From DATGUA01 sp035301545 (GTDB lineage: Bacteria > Bacillota > Clostridia > Tissierellales > Tissierellaceae): a DNA stretch of 39,195 nt. This document shows positions 16,562 through 25,160 of this stretch, piece by piece. The translations under genes were made by a program, and so were the position numbers. The stretch spans positions 1 to 39,195 of the forward strand of contig DATGUA010000067.1 in assembly GCA_035301545.1 (NCBI GenBank), written 5' to 3'. The notes below the pieces were generated by a model. That model saw only the letters and a program-made list of their open reading frames with translations, searched no databases and was not told the origin of the DNA. Every line of letters starts with the position of its first letter. Position 1 is the first letter of the stretch.

Positions 16562-17263
16562 ATGAAAAAAAGCATAATCGATAGCTTTAATTACGCAGTT
16601 TCGGGGATAATGGCATCAATAAAATCTGAAAGAAATATGCGAATTCATTATACTGTAGCTATACTAGTTATTATAATAAGTTTATTTTTTGATTTTACAA
16701 GGGCAGAATTTTTAATACTGCTTTTATCTATCTCTTTAGTACTAACATTAGAATTGATAAATACAGCTATAGAAAGTACTATAGATATGATTACTAAAGA
16801 ATACCATCCTTTAGCTAAGGTAGCAAAAGATATCTCTGCAGGAGCTGTACTTATAAGTGCTGGTAATGCCTTAATAGTAGGTTATTTATTATTTTTTGAT
16901 AGAATAAATGATCTTACAGGAATGGTAGCATTTAAGATTAAAGCTTCACCTATTTATTTAACCTTTATAGCTTTGTTCTTAGTAGTATTACTCACTATAG
17001 GATTAAAAGTATTATTTTATAGAGAAAGAGGAAGTCATTTTCAAGGTGGAACTGTAAGTGGACACTCATCTGTAGCATTTTGTATGGCTACAATTATAGC
17101 TTTATTAGTCGAGCATGCTCTTGTAGTTACTTTAAGCTATGGTTTAGCTATATTAGTAGCAGAAAGTAGAGTAGAGGGAAAGATACATACTACTATAGAA
17201 GTAATATTAGGAGGATTATTAGGATTAACTGTTGGAATATTATTATTTCAAGTAATTGGATAA
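16562..17263 (+). CDS. undecaprenol/diacylglycerol kinase fused to a PAP2 phosphatase domain
   Basis: A two-domain membrane protein of 233 residues. Residues about 1-118 form a DgkA-type kinase with ERNMRIHY and the signature LELINTAIESTIDM; in Gram-positives this enzyme phosphorylates undecaprenol. Residues about 125-233 form a PAP2 domain with three or more membrane helices. Its phosphatase motifs are SGHSS (S166-G167-H168) and SR-x5-H (S202, R203, H209). The first PAP2 motif (K-x6-RP) is only loosely visible as KVLFYRERG. The domains could make and remove lipid-carrier phosphate in one polypeptide. It sits at the normal dgkA position before cdd and era. Confidence 0.92.
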   Translation: MKKSIIDSFNYAVSGIMASIKSERNMRIHYTVAILVIIISLFFDFTRAEFLILLLSISLVLTLELINTAIESTIDMITKEYHPLAKVAKDISAGAVLISAGNALIVGYLLFFDRINDLTGMVAFKIKASPIYLTFIALFLVVLLTIGLKVLFYRERGSHFQGGTVSGHSSVAFCMATIIALLVEHALVVTLSYGLAILVAESRVEGKIHTTIEVILGGLLGLTVGILLFQVIG

Positions 17264-17312
17264 ATAGATAAGAAAAGGGATAAATTATATAATAAGATCT
17301 GGAGGTTAAGTA

Positions 17313-17708
17313 ATGGATAATAAAAAACTTATAAGTTTAGCATTAGAAGCACAGAAAAAAGCTTATGTACCATATTCAAATTTTCATGTAGGTGCAGCAG
17401 TACTAATGAATGATGGGAAAGTTTATACTGGATGTAATATAGAAATAGCTTCTTATTCTCCATCTTTATGTGCTGAAAGGACAGCTATATTTAAAGCAAT
17501 ATCTGAAGGAAGTAAAGAGATAAAAACTATTGTTGTAGTAGGAGATGCTGATCCAACCTTTCCTTGTGGAGTATGTAGACAAGTTATAAGAGAATTTGGC
17601 AAAGATACTAATATAATAATAGCTAATTCAGTAGATGATTATAAAGAGTATACAATGGACCAAATATTACCTTATAGTTTTGGACCAGAAGATTTGAAGG
17701 ATTCGTAG
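17313..17708 (+). CDS. cdd: cytidine deaminase
   Basis: A 131-residue homotetrameric-type deaminase turning cytidine and deoxycytidine into uridine and deoxyuridine in pyrimidine salvage. The zinc site is C53 with catalytic E55 in SLCAERTA, plus C85 and C88 in PCGVCRQV. Substrate residues are visible in YSNFHVGAA and CNIEIASY. The ribosome site is GGAGG. The order dgkA-cdd-era matches B. subtilis. Confidence 0.96.
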   Translation: MDNKKLISLALEAQKKAYVPYSNFHVGAAVLMNDGKVYTGCNIEIASYSPSLCAERTAIFKAISEGSKEIKTIVVVGDADPTFPCGVCRQVIREFGKDTNIIIANSVDDYKEYTMDQILPYSFGPEDLKDS

Positions 17709-17721
17709 AAAGGAGAGTTAA

Positions 17722-18606
17722 ATGTATAAGTCAGGATTTGTAAATGTTATAGGTAGACCAAATGTAGGAAAATCAACTTTATTAAATCAAGTAATAGGTG
17801 AAAAAATTTCAATAATATCAGACAAGCCGCAAACTACAAGAAATAAAATACAATTAATATATAATGAAGATGGTCTTCAAATAATATTCTTAGATACACC
17901 TGGAGTTCAAATGCCTAGAAATCAATTAGGTGAATATATGTTAAGATTATCAAAGAGTACTTTAGAAGAAGTAGATGTAGTAACATTTATAGTAGATGAA
18001 AGTATGGAAACTGGATATTTAGATAATTATGTAATTAGAGAATTAAAATCTATATCTACACCTATTATATTATTGGTAAATAAGATTGATAAATTAGAAG
18101 AGGAAGAAATAAAGGAATTAGTAGAAAAATATAAATCTATGGATTTATTTGAACATATTATTCCAATTTCAGCTTTAAATAATGATAATGTAAATAAATA
18201 TATAGACGTTTTGAAAGAGATATTACCAGAAGGACCACAATATTTTCCAGATGACATGATAACAGATCAACCAGAGAGATTCATAGTAGCAGAAATAATA
18301 AGAGAAAAAGCTTTAGAAAATTTACAAGAAGAAGTTCCTCATGGTATATTTGTATCTGTAGATAATATGAAAGCTAGAGATGATAAGGATTTAGTAGATG
18401 TATATGCTAATATATATTGTGAGAAAGAATCTCATAAAGGAATAGTTATAGGTAAAAATGGAAAGATGTTAAAAGAGATAGGAAAAACATCAAGACAGGA
18501 TATAGAAAGATTATTAGGAAGTCGAGTAAATTTACAATTATGGGTAAAAGTAGAAAAAGATTGGCGTGAGAAAAAGGATAAGCTAAAATATTTTGGCTAT
18601 CAATAG
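17722..18606 (+). CDS. era: GTPase Era
   Basis: A 294-residue essential GTPase that binds the 3' end of 16S rRNA during 30S assembly. The G motifs are G1 GRPNVGKS (11-18), the switch I region KPQTTRN, G3 DTPG (58-61) and G4 NKID (120-123). The C-terminal KH domain (about 195-290) has VIGKNGKMLKEIG and LWVKVEKDWRE. It has the usual length. recO follows after 12 bases. Confidence 0.97.
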   Translation: MYKSGFVNVIGRPNVGKSTLLNQVIGEKISIISDKPQTTRNKIQLIYNEDGLQIIFLDTPGVQMPRNQLGEYMLRLSKSTLEEVDVVTFIVDESMETGYLDNYVIRELKSISTPIILLVNKIDKLEEEEIKELVEKYKSMDLFEHIIPISALNNDNVNKYIDVLKEILPEGPQYFPDDMITDQPERFIVAEIIREKALENLQEEVPHGIFVSVDNMKARDDKDLVDVYANIYCEKESHKGIVIGKNGKMLKEIGKTSRQDIERLLGSRVNLQLWVKVEKDWREKKDKLKYFGYQ

Positions 18607-18618
18607 ATAGGAGCTCAT

Positions 18619-19368
18619 ATGTTAGGAACAGAAGGTGTAGTTTTAAATGAATTTAGATTTAAAGATACTAGTAAAATCATAAATATATATACGAAAAAGT
18701 TTGGAAAAATAAATATTATGGCTAAAGGTGCATATAATCCTAAATCTAGAATAGTAGCCCATACTCAACCCTTTGCCTATAGTGAATATAGACTTCATAA
18801 GGGAAGAAGTTTTTATTATATAAATGATGGGTCTGTAATTGATTCATTTTATAATATAAGAGAAAATATGGAAAGAATGATATATGGATTTTATATATTA
18901 GAATTAATTAATAAATCTACACCTGAAGAGGAAGAAAATCAATTATTATTTCTGTTATTAGTTAAATCATTAGAAATTTTATCTCAATTAGAAGAAGGAT
19001 TTTTAAAATTTATAATTGCATTTGAACTGAAATTTATATCTTTTTTAGGTTATAGACCTTATATAAAAAAATGTATATTTTGTGATAGTACTAAATTTTC
19101 ACGAATGAAGTTTAGTATTGCTAATGGGGGAATTATTTGTGAAGATTGTATATCTAATGATGTAAGAGCTATTACTATGGATAGGCCAATGTATGAGGCT
19201 ATGTCAAAATTATTATATGTAACTTTAGAGGATTTAGATGGTATAAATATTGAGTCTGATGTATTAAATAGAGTACAAAATATATTAGAAGAATATATAC
19301 TGTTTAATACAGATAGGAAGGAATTTAACTCTTTAAATATACTGAAAACTGTAATGAAGGATAAGTGA
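18619..19368 (+). CDS. recO: DNA repair protein RecO
   Basis: RecO loads RecA on SSB-coated single strands in the RecFOR path. The 249-residue protein has an N-terminal OB fold (GTEGVVLNEFRFKDTSKIIN, MAKGAY) and a helical domain with a zinc finger whose cysteines are C152 and C155 (CIFC), C174 and C177 (CEDC). Four-cysteine fingers are common in Firmicute RecO. It ends the era-recO unit; a promoter motif starts five bases after its stop codon. Confidence 0.93.
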   Translation: MLGTEGVVLNEFRFKDTSKIINIYTKKFGKINIMAKGAYNPKSRIVAHTQPFAYSEYRLHKGRSFYYINDGSVIDSFYNIRENMERMIYGFYILELINKSTPEEEENQLLFLLLVKSLEILSQLEEGFLKFIIAFELKFISFLGYRPYIKKCIFCDSTKFSRMKFSIANGGIICEDCISNDVRAITMDRPMYEAMSKLLYVTLEDLDGINIESDVLNRVQNILEEYILFNTDRKEFNSLNILKTVMKDK

Positions 19369-19372
19369 AGTA

Positions 19373-19401
19373 TTGACATTATAGGAATTATTTGCTAAAT
19401 T
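19373..19401 (+). promoter_or_regulatory. predicted sigma-A promoter before glyQ
   Basis: A perfect TTGACA (19373-19378), a 17-base spacer and TAAATT (19396-19401, four of six). A transcript from here would start near 19408 and meet the hairpin at 19452 before glyQ. Confidence 0.55.
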
Positions 19402-19451
19402 ATTAAGGATAAGGTAATATGGAAATCCAGTTAGAAAGGAACTTTTTAATT

Positions 19452-19486
19452 AACCTTTCATCCCTATGGGATTAAAAGGTTTTTTG
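19452..19486 (+). terminator. terminator or attenuator in the glyQ leader
   Basis: AACCTTT-C-ATCCC (19452-19464) pairs with GGGAT-TA-AAAGGTT (19468-19481) around a three-base loop, followed by TTTTT. GAAAGG at 19434-19439 could instead pair with CCTTTC at 19454-19459, which would break this stem. It either ends transcripts from recO or attenuates those from the promoter at 19373. Confidence 0.65.
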
Positions 19487-19514
19487 TATTTTTAATTAGA
19501 CTAGGAGGTAATGT

Positions 19515-20402
19515 ATGTTTTTTCAAGATTTAATATTAAAATTATTAAACTATTGGGGTGAAAAAGGATGTGTAGTTTTAGAACCTTATGATATAGAAGT
19601 AGGAGCAGGAACTATGAGTCCACATACTTTTTTAAGAGCTTTAGGACCAGAACCATGGAAGACTGTATATGTTGAGCCATCTAGAAGGCCTGCAGATGCT
19701 AGATATGGAGAAAATCCTAATAGGGTTTACCAACATCATCAGCTACAAGTGATTTTAAAACCATCACCTGAAGATGTACAAGATCTATATCTAGATAGTT
19801 TGAAAGCTATAGGTATAGATCCTTTAAAACATGATATACGTTTTGTAGAGGATAATTGGGAAGCACCTACATTAGGAGCATGGGGTTTAGGATGGGAAGT
19901 ATGGTTAGATGGTATGGAGATTACCCAATTTACATACTTTCAACAAGTAGGTGGGATAAATTGTGAATTAGAATCAGCAGAATTAACTTATGGATTAGAG
20001 AGAATAGCTATGTACTTACAAGATGTAAATGATATATTTGATATTAAGTGGAATGAAGATTTAACTTATGGAGATATATTTAATAAGGCTGAATATGAAA
20101 ATTCTGTATATAGTTTTGAAACAGCTGATATAGAAACATTAAAAGAATTGTTTAAAGTATATGCAGAAGAAGGAAAAAAGACAATAGAAGACAAATTAGT
20201 AATACCGAGTTATGATTATACATTAAGATGTTCTCACACTTTTAATATATTAGATGCTAGAGGAGCAATATCTGTATCTGAAAGAACTAATTATATTGGA
20301 AAGGTAAGAGATGCAGCTAGATCTATAGCATCAACTTATTTAGAACAAAGAAAAGAAATGGGATTTCCTTTAATATCAAAGGAAGGTGAATCAGATGAGT
20401 AA
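19515..20402 (+). CDS. glyQ: glycyl-tRNA synthetase alpha subunit
   Basis: The catalytic subunit of the bacterial alpha2-beta2 glycyl-tRNA synthetase, which charges tRNA-Gly. At 295 residues it has the usual length. Class II motifs are visible: LGPEPWKTVYVEPSRRPADA, YGENPNRVYQHHQLQVI (motif 2 region) and ELTYGLERIAMYLQ (motif 3). AGGAGGT precedes the ATG. Its last 8 bases overlap glyS. Confidence 0.97.
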   Translation: MFFQDLILKLLNYWGEKGCVVLEPYDIEVGAGTMSPHTFLRALGPEPWKTVYVEPSRRPADARYGENPNRVYQHHQLQVILKPSPEDVQDLYLDSLKAIGIDPLKHDIRFVEDNWEAPTLGAWGLGWEVWLDGMEITQFTYFQQVGGINCELESAELTYGLERIAMYLQDVNDIFDIKWNEDLTYGDIFNKAEYENSVYSFETADIETLKELFKVYAEEGKKTIEDKLVIPSYDYTLRCSHTFNILDARGAISVSERTNYIGKVRDAARSIASTYLEQRKEMGFPLISKEGESDE

Positions 20403-22476
20403 TAAATATTTGCTGGAAATAGGAACTGAAGAGATTCCTGCAAGATATGTAAAGGACGCATTAAAACAGATAAAAGACCAGTTTAAGGATGCTTTTAATG
20501 AAGAAAATATTAATTATGAAGATATAAATGTATATTCTACACCGAGAAGATTGACTGCTATAATTGAAGGATTAGATGATAGACAAGAAGATACAGAGAG
20601 TCAATCTAGAGGTCCATCAAAAAAGATTGCCTTAGATGAAGATGGAAATCCTACTAAAGCATTAGAAGGATTTATGAGAGGACAAGGGGTAGGGATTGAT
20701 GATATCTTTTATTTAGAACATAATGGAGAAGAATATGTATATACTAAAACTGTTAAAAAAGGAAAGGATATAGAAGAGATATTAAAAGATAGAGTGCCTA
20801 AAATTATTAAGTCTGTAAACTTTCCTAAATCTATGAGATGGGGAGGCAAACAATTAAGATTTGCCCGACCTATAAGATGGATAATGTCAATATTGGAAGA
20901 TAAGGTAGTTCCATTTGATTTAGAAGGTATTAAAGTATCTAATGTAACTAAAGGTCATAGATTTTTAGGAAATTCTGAAATAAAAATTGGAAATATTAAT
21001 GAGTATATGGGTAAATTAGAGGAGAATTATGTAATATTAGATCAGGAAAAAAGAAAAAAAATTATAGAGTATTCTTCTGAAAGATTAGCCAAAGAAACAG
21101 GTGGTAAGCTTGATCATGATGAAGAACTATTAGATGAAGTAACTAATTTAGTAGAATATCCAACGCCTATTATAGGGAGAATAAAAAAAGAATATTTAAA
21201 TTTACCTAAAGATGTAGTTACTACTACTATGAAAGAGCATTTAAGATATTTTCCTGTATTAGATGATAAAGACAGATTGTCATCATACTTTATAACAGTA
21301 AGAAATGGGAATGATGAGTATATAGATAATGTTATAAAAGGAAATGAAAAAGTATTAGATGCTAGATTGGCAGATGCTAGATTCTTTTTTCAAGAAGATA
21401 TTAGTAAACCTTTAGAAGATTATGTGGAATCCTTAAAAAGAATTATATTTCAAGAGAAATTAGGTACCTTATATGATAAAAGTATGAGGATACAAAAATT
21501 ATCTTATAGAATAGCAGATAATTTAGGTGTGAGAGACGAAACTAAGAGGAATCTAGAAAGAGCTAGTTATTTATCTAAAGCAGATTTAACTACAAAGCTT
21601 GTAATGGAATTCACTGAATTACAGGGTAAGATGGGAATGAAATATGCAGAGGAATCTGGTGAAAATGAGGTAGTAGCATTATCCATAGCTGAGCAGTATC
21701 TACCTAGATATGCAGGAGATGACTTGCCATCTACTACTGCTGGATTTATATTAAGTGTAGCTGATAAACTAGATTCTATAACTGGATTATTTGCTGTTGG
21801 AATTCAACCTACTGGCTCTCAAGATAGATTTGGTCTTAGAAGAAATGCATTAGGTATAATTAATATAATACTAGATAAAAAGATTAATATATCTTTAAAA
21901 GAGTTAATAGACTTCTCTTTATATATTTATGTTGATGAACAAGGATTAGCTTTTAATTATAATGAAATAGAAGATGAAATCATGGATTTCTTTATGAGAA
22001 GAATTAAAAATATGTTTTCAGATAAGGGAATAAGATATGATATAATCGATGCTGTAGTTCACAGAGATATAGATGATATATATGATATGAAAATTAGAGC
22101 GAATAAATTAAGTGAATGGTTAGATAGAGAGGATTCATCAGAAGCATTAACAGCATTTAATAGGGTAGCTAAATTAGGCAAGGATGCAGAAGATAATGAA
22201 GTATCTAGAGATTTATTAACTGAGGACGAAGAAATTAGACTATATAATAGTTTTAATAATATAGAAGATGAAGTTATAGAATATATTGAACAAAAAGAAT
22301 ATGATGAAGCTCTAAAATTGCTTGCAAGTTTAAAAGAACCTATAGATAGATTTTTTGATGAAGTAATGGTTATGGTAGAAGATGAGGAAATAAAAAATAA
22401 TAGATTAGGATTATTGAAAAAGATTTATAATATTATGATGAAGATTTGTGATTTGTCGAAGATTGTAAATAACTAA
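20395..22476 (+). CDS. glyS: glycyl-tRNA synthetase beta subunit
   Basis: A 693-residue partner of GlyQ that binds tRNA. It starts MSNKYLLEIGTEEIPARY, the conserved N-terminus, and has SMRWGGKQLRFARPIRWI and LDARLADARFFFQED (the HD-like core); a C-terminal anticodon-binding helical domain follows (about 560-690). The ATG at 20395 is chosen over GTG at 20386 because GGAAGGTGA lies at the right distance and the N-terminus then matches the family. Confidence 0.97.
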   Translation: MSNKYLLEIGTEEIPARYVKDALKQIKDQFKDAFNEENINYEDINVYSTPRRLTAIIEGLDDRQEDTESQSRGPSKKIALDEDGNPTKALEGFMRGQGVGIDDIFYLEHNGEEYVYTKTVKKGKDIEEILKDRVPKIIKSVNFPKSMRWGGKQLRFARPIRWIMSILEDKVVPFDLEGIKVSNVTKGHRFLGNSEIKIGNINEYMGKLEENYVILDQEKRKKIIEYSSERLAKETGGKLDHDEELLDEVTNLVEYPTPIIGRIKKEYLNLPKDVVTTTMKEHLRYFPVLDDKDRLSSYFITVRNGNDEYIDNVIKGNEKVLDARLADARFFFQEDISKPLEDYVESLKRIIFQEKLGTLYDKSMRIQKLSYRIADNLGVRDETKRNLERASYLSKADLTTKLVMEFTELQGKMGMKYAEESGENEVVALSIAEQYLPRYAGDDLPSTTAGFILSVADKLDSITGLFAVGIQPTGSQDRFGLRRNALGIINIILDKKINISLKELIDFSLYIYVDEQGLAFNYNEIEDEIMDFFMRRIKNMFSDKGIRYDIIDAVVHRDIDDIYDMKIRANKLSEWLDREDSSEALTAFNRVAKLGKDAEDNEVSRDLLTEDEEIRLYNSFNNIEDEVIEYIEQKEYDEALKLLASLKEPIDRFFDEVMVMVEDEEIKNNRLGLLKKIYNIMMKICDLSKIVNN

Positions 22477-22502
22477 TAGTTCACATTGTTATATTGGATA
22501 GG

Positions 22503-23144
22503 ATGGTGATTAAGATAGACTTTAGTAAAAGACAGGAAGAGATTATTAGAATTGTCAAAAACAATCAACCTATTACTGGAAAAAATATAGCTAGTAAGTT
22601 AAATCTAGCAAGATCTACTCTTAGACCAGATTTATCCTTATTAACTATGATTGGAATACTAGATGCTAGGCCACGGGTAGGTTATTTCCATACTGGAAAA
22701 TTTAGGTTTAGTAGTGCTTCTGATGAAGTAAAAAAGATAGTAGTAGATGATGTTAAAGCTATGCCAATTGTATTAGAGGAATCAACTTCTATTTATGATG
22801 CAATAGTATTTATGTTTTTAGAAAATGTGGACTCTTTATATATTACAGATAAAGGGATTCTTTCTGGGGTTATATCAAGGAAAGATATAATTAGAACGGC
22901 TATGGGAGGAACCGACTTATATACAGTTCCTGTAGGAATCATTATGACTAGAATGCCTAATATAATATCTATTAAATCTGAGGATAGCTTATTAAATGCT
23001 GCTAATAAATTAATAGAACATGAAGTTAATAGTCTACCAGTAGTAGAAGAAATAGAAGATAGTAAAAATCAATATAAAGTAGTAGGGAGAATTACTAAAA
23101 CTACTATAACTAGATTATTTGTTGAAATAGGCAATAATGATTAG
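22503..23144 (+). CDS. ccpN: CcpN-like transcription regulator (HTH plus CBS domains)
   Basis: A 213-residue repressor-type protein. The N-terminal winged helix (about 1-65) has SKLNLARSTLRPDLSLL and GILDARPRVGYF, close to B. subtilis CcpN (YqzB), which represses gluconeogenic genes. Two CBS domains follow (about 75-205), with SLYITDKGILSGVISRKD and NSLPVVEE, likely binding adenine nucleotides. The start is uncertain: TTG at 22494, ATG at 22503 and GTG at 22506 are all possible and no clear ribosome site decides. It precedes ppsR, as in B. subtilis (ccpN-yqfL). Confidence 0.85.
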   Translation: MVIKIDFSKRQEEIIRIVKNNQPITGKNIASKLNLARSTLRPDLSLLTMIGILDARPRVGYFHTGKFRFSSASDEVKKIVVDDVKAMPIVLEESTSIYDAIVFMFLENVDSLYITDKGILSGVISRKDIIRTAMGGTDLYTVPVGIIMTRMPNIISIKSEDSLLNAANKLIEHEVNSLPVVEEIEDSKNQYKVVGRITKTTITRLFVEIGNND

Positions 23145-23156
23145 GGGGAACCAAAG

Positions 23157-23969
23157 ATGGATAAACAATTAAAAATTTATATTATATCAGATTCCATAGG
23201 GGAAACAGGGGAATTAATAGCTGAAGCTGCAGTTAAACAATTTTTTTCAATAGGATATGAAATTAGAAGATTTCCTTATATTACTGAAAAGGAACAGATT
23301 GAAGAAGTTTTTGAAGATGCTAAAGATGGAAATTCTATGATTATATATACTACTGTATCAAGAAGAAATAGGAACTATATTGAAAAAATGGGACAAGAAT
23401 TTAATATTCAAACAGTAGATGTAATGACACCACCTTTAGAAGCATTAGAAGAAATCTTGAAATTTCCACCTAAAAGAGAATCAGGTATAATAAGAAGATT
23501 AGATGAAAATTATTTTAGAAAAGTAGAAGCTTTAGAATTTGCTGTAAAATATGATGATGCTAAAGATCCTAGAGGAATAAGAAGGGCAGATATATGCTTA
23601 ATAGGTGTATCTCGTACTTCTAAGACTCCCTTAAGTATGTATTTAGCTCATAAAAATTATAAAGTAGCAAATATACCTTTAGTTCCAGAAGTGGTCCCAC
23701 CTAAAGAATTAATGGAAAAAGATAAAAAGAGAATTGTTGGATTAGTAGCAAATCCTAATAAATTAAATGAAATTAGAAAAGAAAGATTAATATCTTTAGG
23801 TCTTAATGATATAGCAAATTATGCTAATCTTGATAGAATTAATGAAGAATTGGAATATGCAAAGAAAATAATGAAGGATTTAGATTGTAAGATTATAGAT
23901 GTGTCTAATAAAGCAGTTGAGGAAACAGCAGGGATTATTACTAATTATATGTTAGAAACTTTTAAGTAA
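23157..23969 (+). CDS. pyruvate,phosphate dikinase regulatory protein (PpsR/DUF299)
   Basis: A 270-residue bifunctional kinase/pyrophosphorylase that switches pyruvate,phosphate dikinase (or PEP synthase) by ADP-dependent phosphorylation and Pi-dependent dephosphorylation of a threonine. The family signature at the start is IISDSIGETGE, and the P-loop is GVSRTSKTPLS (150-160). In B. subtilis the homologue YqfL also modulates CcpN; the adjacent ccpN-like gene here fits the same link between PEP/pyruvate control and gluconeogenesis. It is followed by a terminator. Confidence 0.93.
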   Translation: MDKQLKIYIISDSIGETGELIAEAAVKQFFSIGYEIRRFPYITEKEQIEEVFEDAKDGNSMIIYTTVSRRNRNYIEKMGQEFNIQTVDVMTPPLEALEEILKFPPKRESGIIRRLDENYFRKVEALEFAVKYDDAKDPRGIRRADICLIGVSRTSKTPLSMYLAHKNYKVANIPLVPEVVPPKELMEKDKKRIVGLVANPNKLNEIRKERLISLGLNDIANYANLDRINEELEYAKKIMKDLDCKIIDVSNKAVEETAGIITNYMLETFK

Positions 23970-23975
23970 GAATTT

Positions 23976-24006
23976 AAGAAGTGTTGAATACCAACACTTC
24001 TTTTTA
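23976..24006 (+). terminator. intrinsic terminator after ppsR
   Basis: AAGAAGTGTTG (23976-23986) pairs perfectly with CAACACTTCTT (23992-24002), with a five-base loop and a T tail. It closes the glyQ-glyS-ccpN-ppsR unit. Confidence 0.9.
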
Positions 24007-24129
24007 ATTTGTTAAACTAAAAAAGAATGAATGTTTGAAAAAGAAGGATTTTTATATTTTATGTTGTATATAGTATATAAGGAATATATATTATAATTTT
24101 TATTTATATGGAAATGGGGTAAATAATAA

Positions 24130-25146
24130 ATGAAGATTAGAATACAAACTGAGAATTATGAAAAAGAAAGATTATCAAAATTTGCAAGTCTGAGTGCTGA
24201 TTCTAAAGGGAGACAAGAGTTTGAAGAACAATCTGAAATAAGAACTGTCTTTCAGAGAGATAGAGATAGAATTATTCATTCAAAGGCATTTAGAAGATTG
24301 AAACATAAAACCCAAGTATTTTTAGCCCCAGAAGGTGATCATTTTAGAACAAGATTGACACATACTCTAGAAGTGTCTCAAATAGGTAGAACATTGGCTA
24401 ATGCTTTAAGATTAAATGAAGATTTAGTAGAGGCTATTGCCTTAGGCCATGATTTAGGACATACACCATTTGGACATACAGGAGAGAGAGTATTAAACGG
24501 TCTTCATTCAAATGGATTTAGTCATAATAAGCAAAGTATTAGGATAGTAGATATATTAGAACAAAATAAAGACAAAAAAGGACTAAATTTGACATATGAA
24601 GTAAGAGAAGGTATAATAAAGCATTCTGGAAATAATTTAAGTAATACTCTAGAAGGACAAGTTGTAGGTATGGCTGATAGAATTGCATACATTAATCATG
24701 ATATAGATGATGCAATTAGAGGAAATATAATAAATGGACAAGATTTACCAAAAGATTGTATTGGAATCTTAGGTAAAACCCATAGTAATCGAATAAATAC
24801 AATGATAATAGATGTAATAAAAAATAGTATGGACAAGGACTATATTACTATGAGTAGAGAAATAGATGAGATAACAAACAAATTAAGAGATTTTATGTTT
24901 GAAAATGTATATTATAATGAGACAGCTAAATCAGAAGATAATAAGGCTGAGTATATTATTACAGAATTATATAATTATTATCTAAAAAATAGCAAAAGCT
25001 TACCTATAGAGTATCAAAAGGAATATAAAGGATATAAATCCTCAATAGAGGATAGAATATGTGACTATATAGCTGGTATGACTGATAGGTATGCAGTTAA
25101 TACCTTTTCTAGAATTTTTATACCAAAACCTTGGAAAATTTATTAA
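24130..25146 (+). CDS. dgt: deoxyguanosinetriphosphate triphosphohydrolase-like protein
   Basis: A 338-residue HD-domain dNTP triphosphohydrolase, removing triphosphate from deoxynucleotides. It has FQRDRDRIIHSKAFRRLKHK, then HD metal residues H78 (RLTHTLEVSQ), H107-D108 (ALGHDLGHTPFGHTGE) and a later aspartate in YINHDIDDAI. It is the short Dgt form common in Firmicutes. It lies directly before dnaG and rpoD, as in many Clostridia. No convincing promoter could be fixed in the 120 bases before it. Confidence 0.93.
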   Translation: MKIRIQTENYEKERLSKFASLSADSKGRQEFEEQSEIRTVFQRDRDRIIHSKAFRRLKHKTQVFLAPEGDHFRTRLTHTLEVSQIGRTLANALRLNEDLVEAIALGHDLGHTPFGHTGERVLNGLHSNGFSHNKQSIRIVDILEQNKDKKGLNLTYEVREGIIKHSGNNLSNTLEGQVVGMADRIAYINHDIDDAIRGNIINGQDLPKDCIGILGKTHSNRINTMIIDVIKNSMDKDYITMSREIDEITNKLRDFMFENVYYNETAKSEDNKAEYIITELYNYYLKNSKSLPIEYQKEYKGYKSSIEDRICDYIAGMTDRYAVNTFSRIFIPKPWKIY

Positions 25147-25160
25147 AATAAGGTGATGAT

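Noticed and set aside
19402..19514. T-box riboswitch before glyQ
   Set aside because: The leader is only about 100 bases, and the conserved T-box core (GGTGG-type sequence) and specifier helix are not seen.
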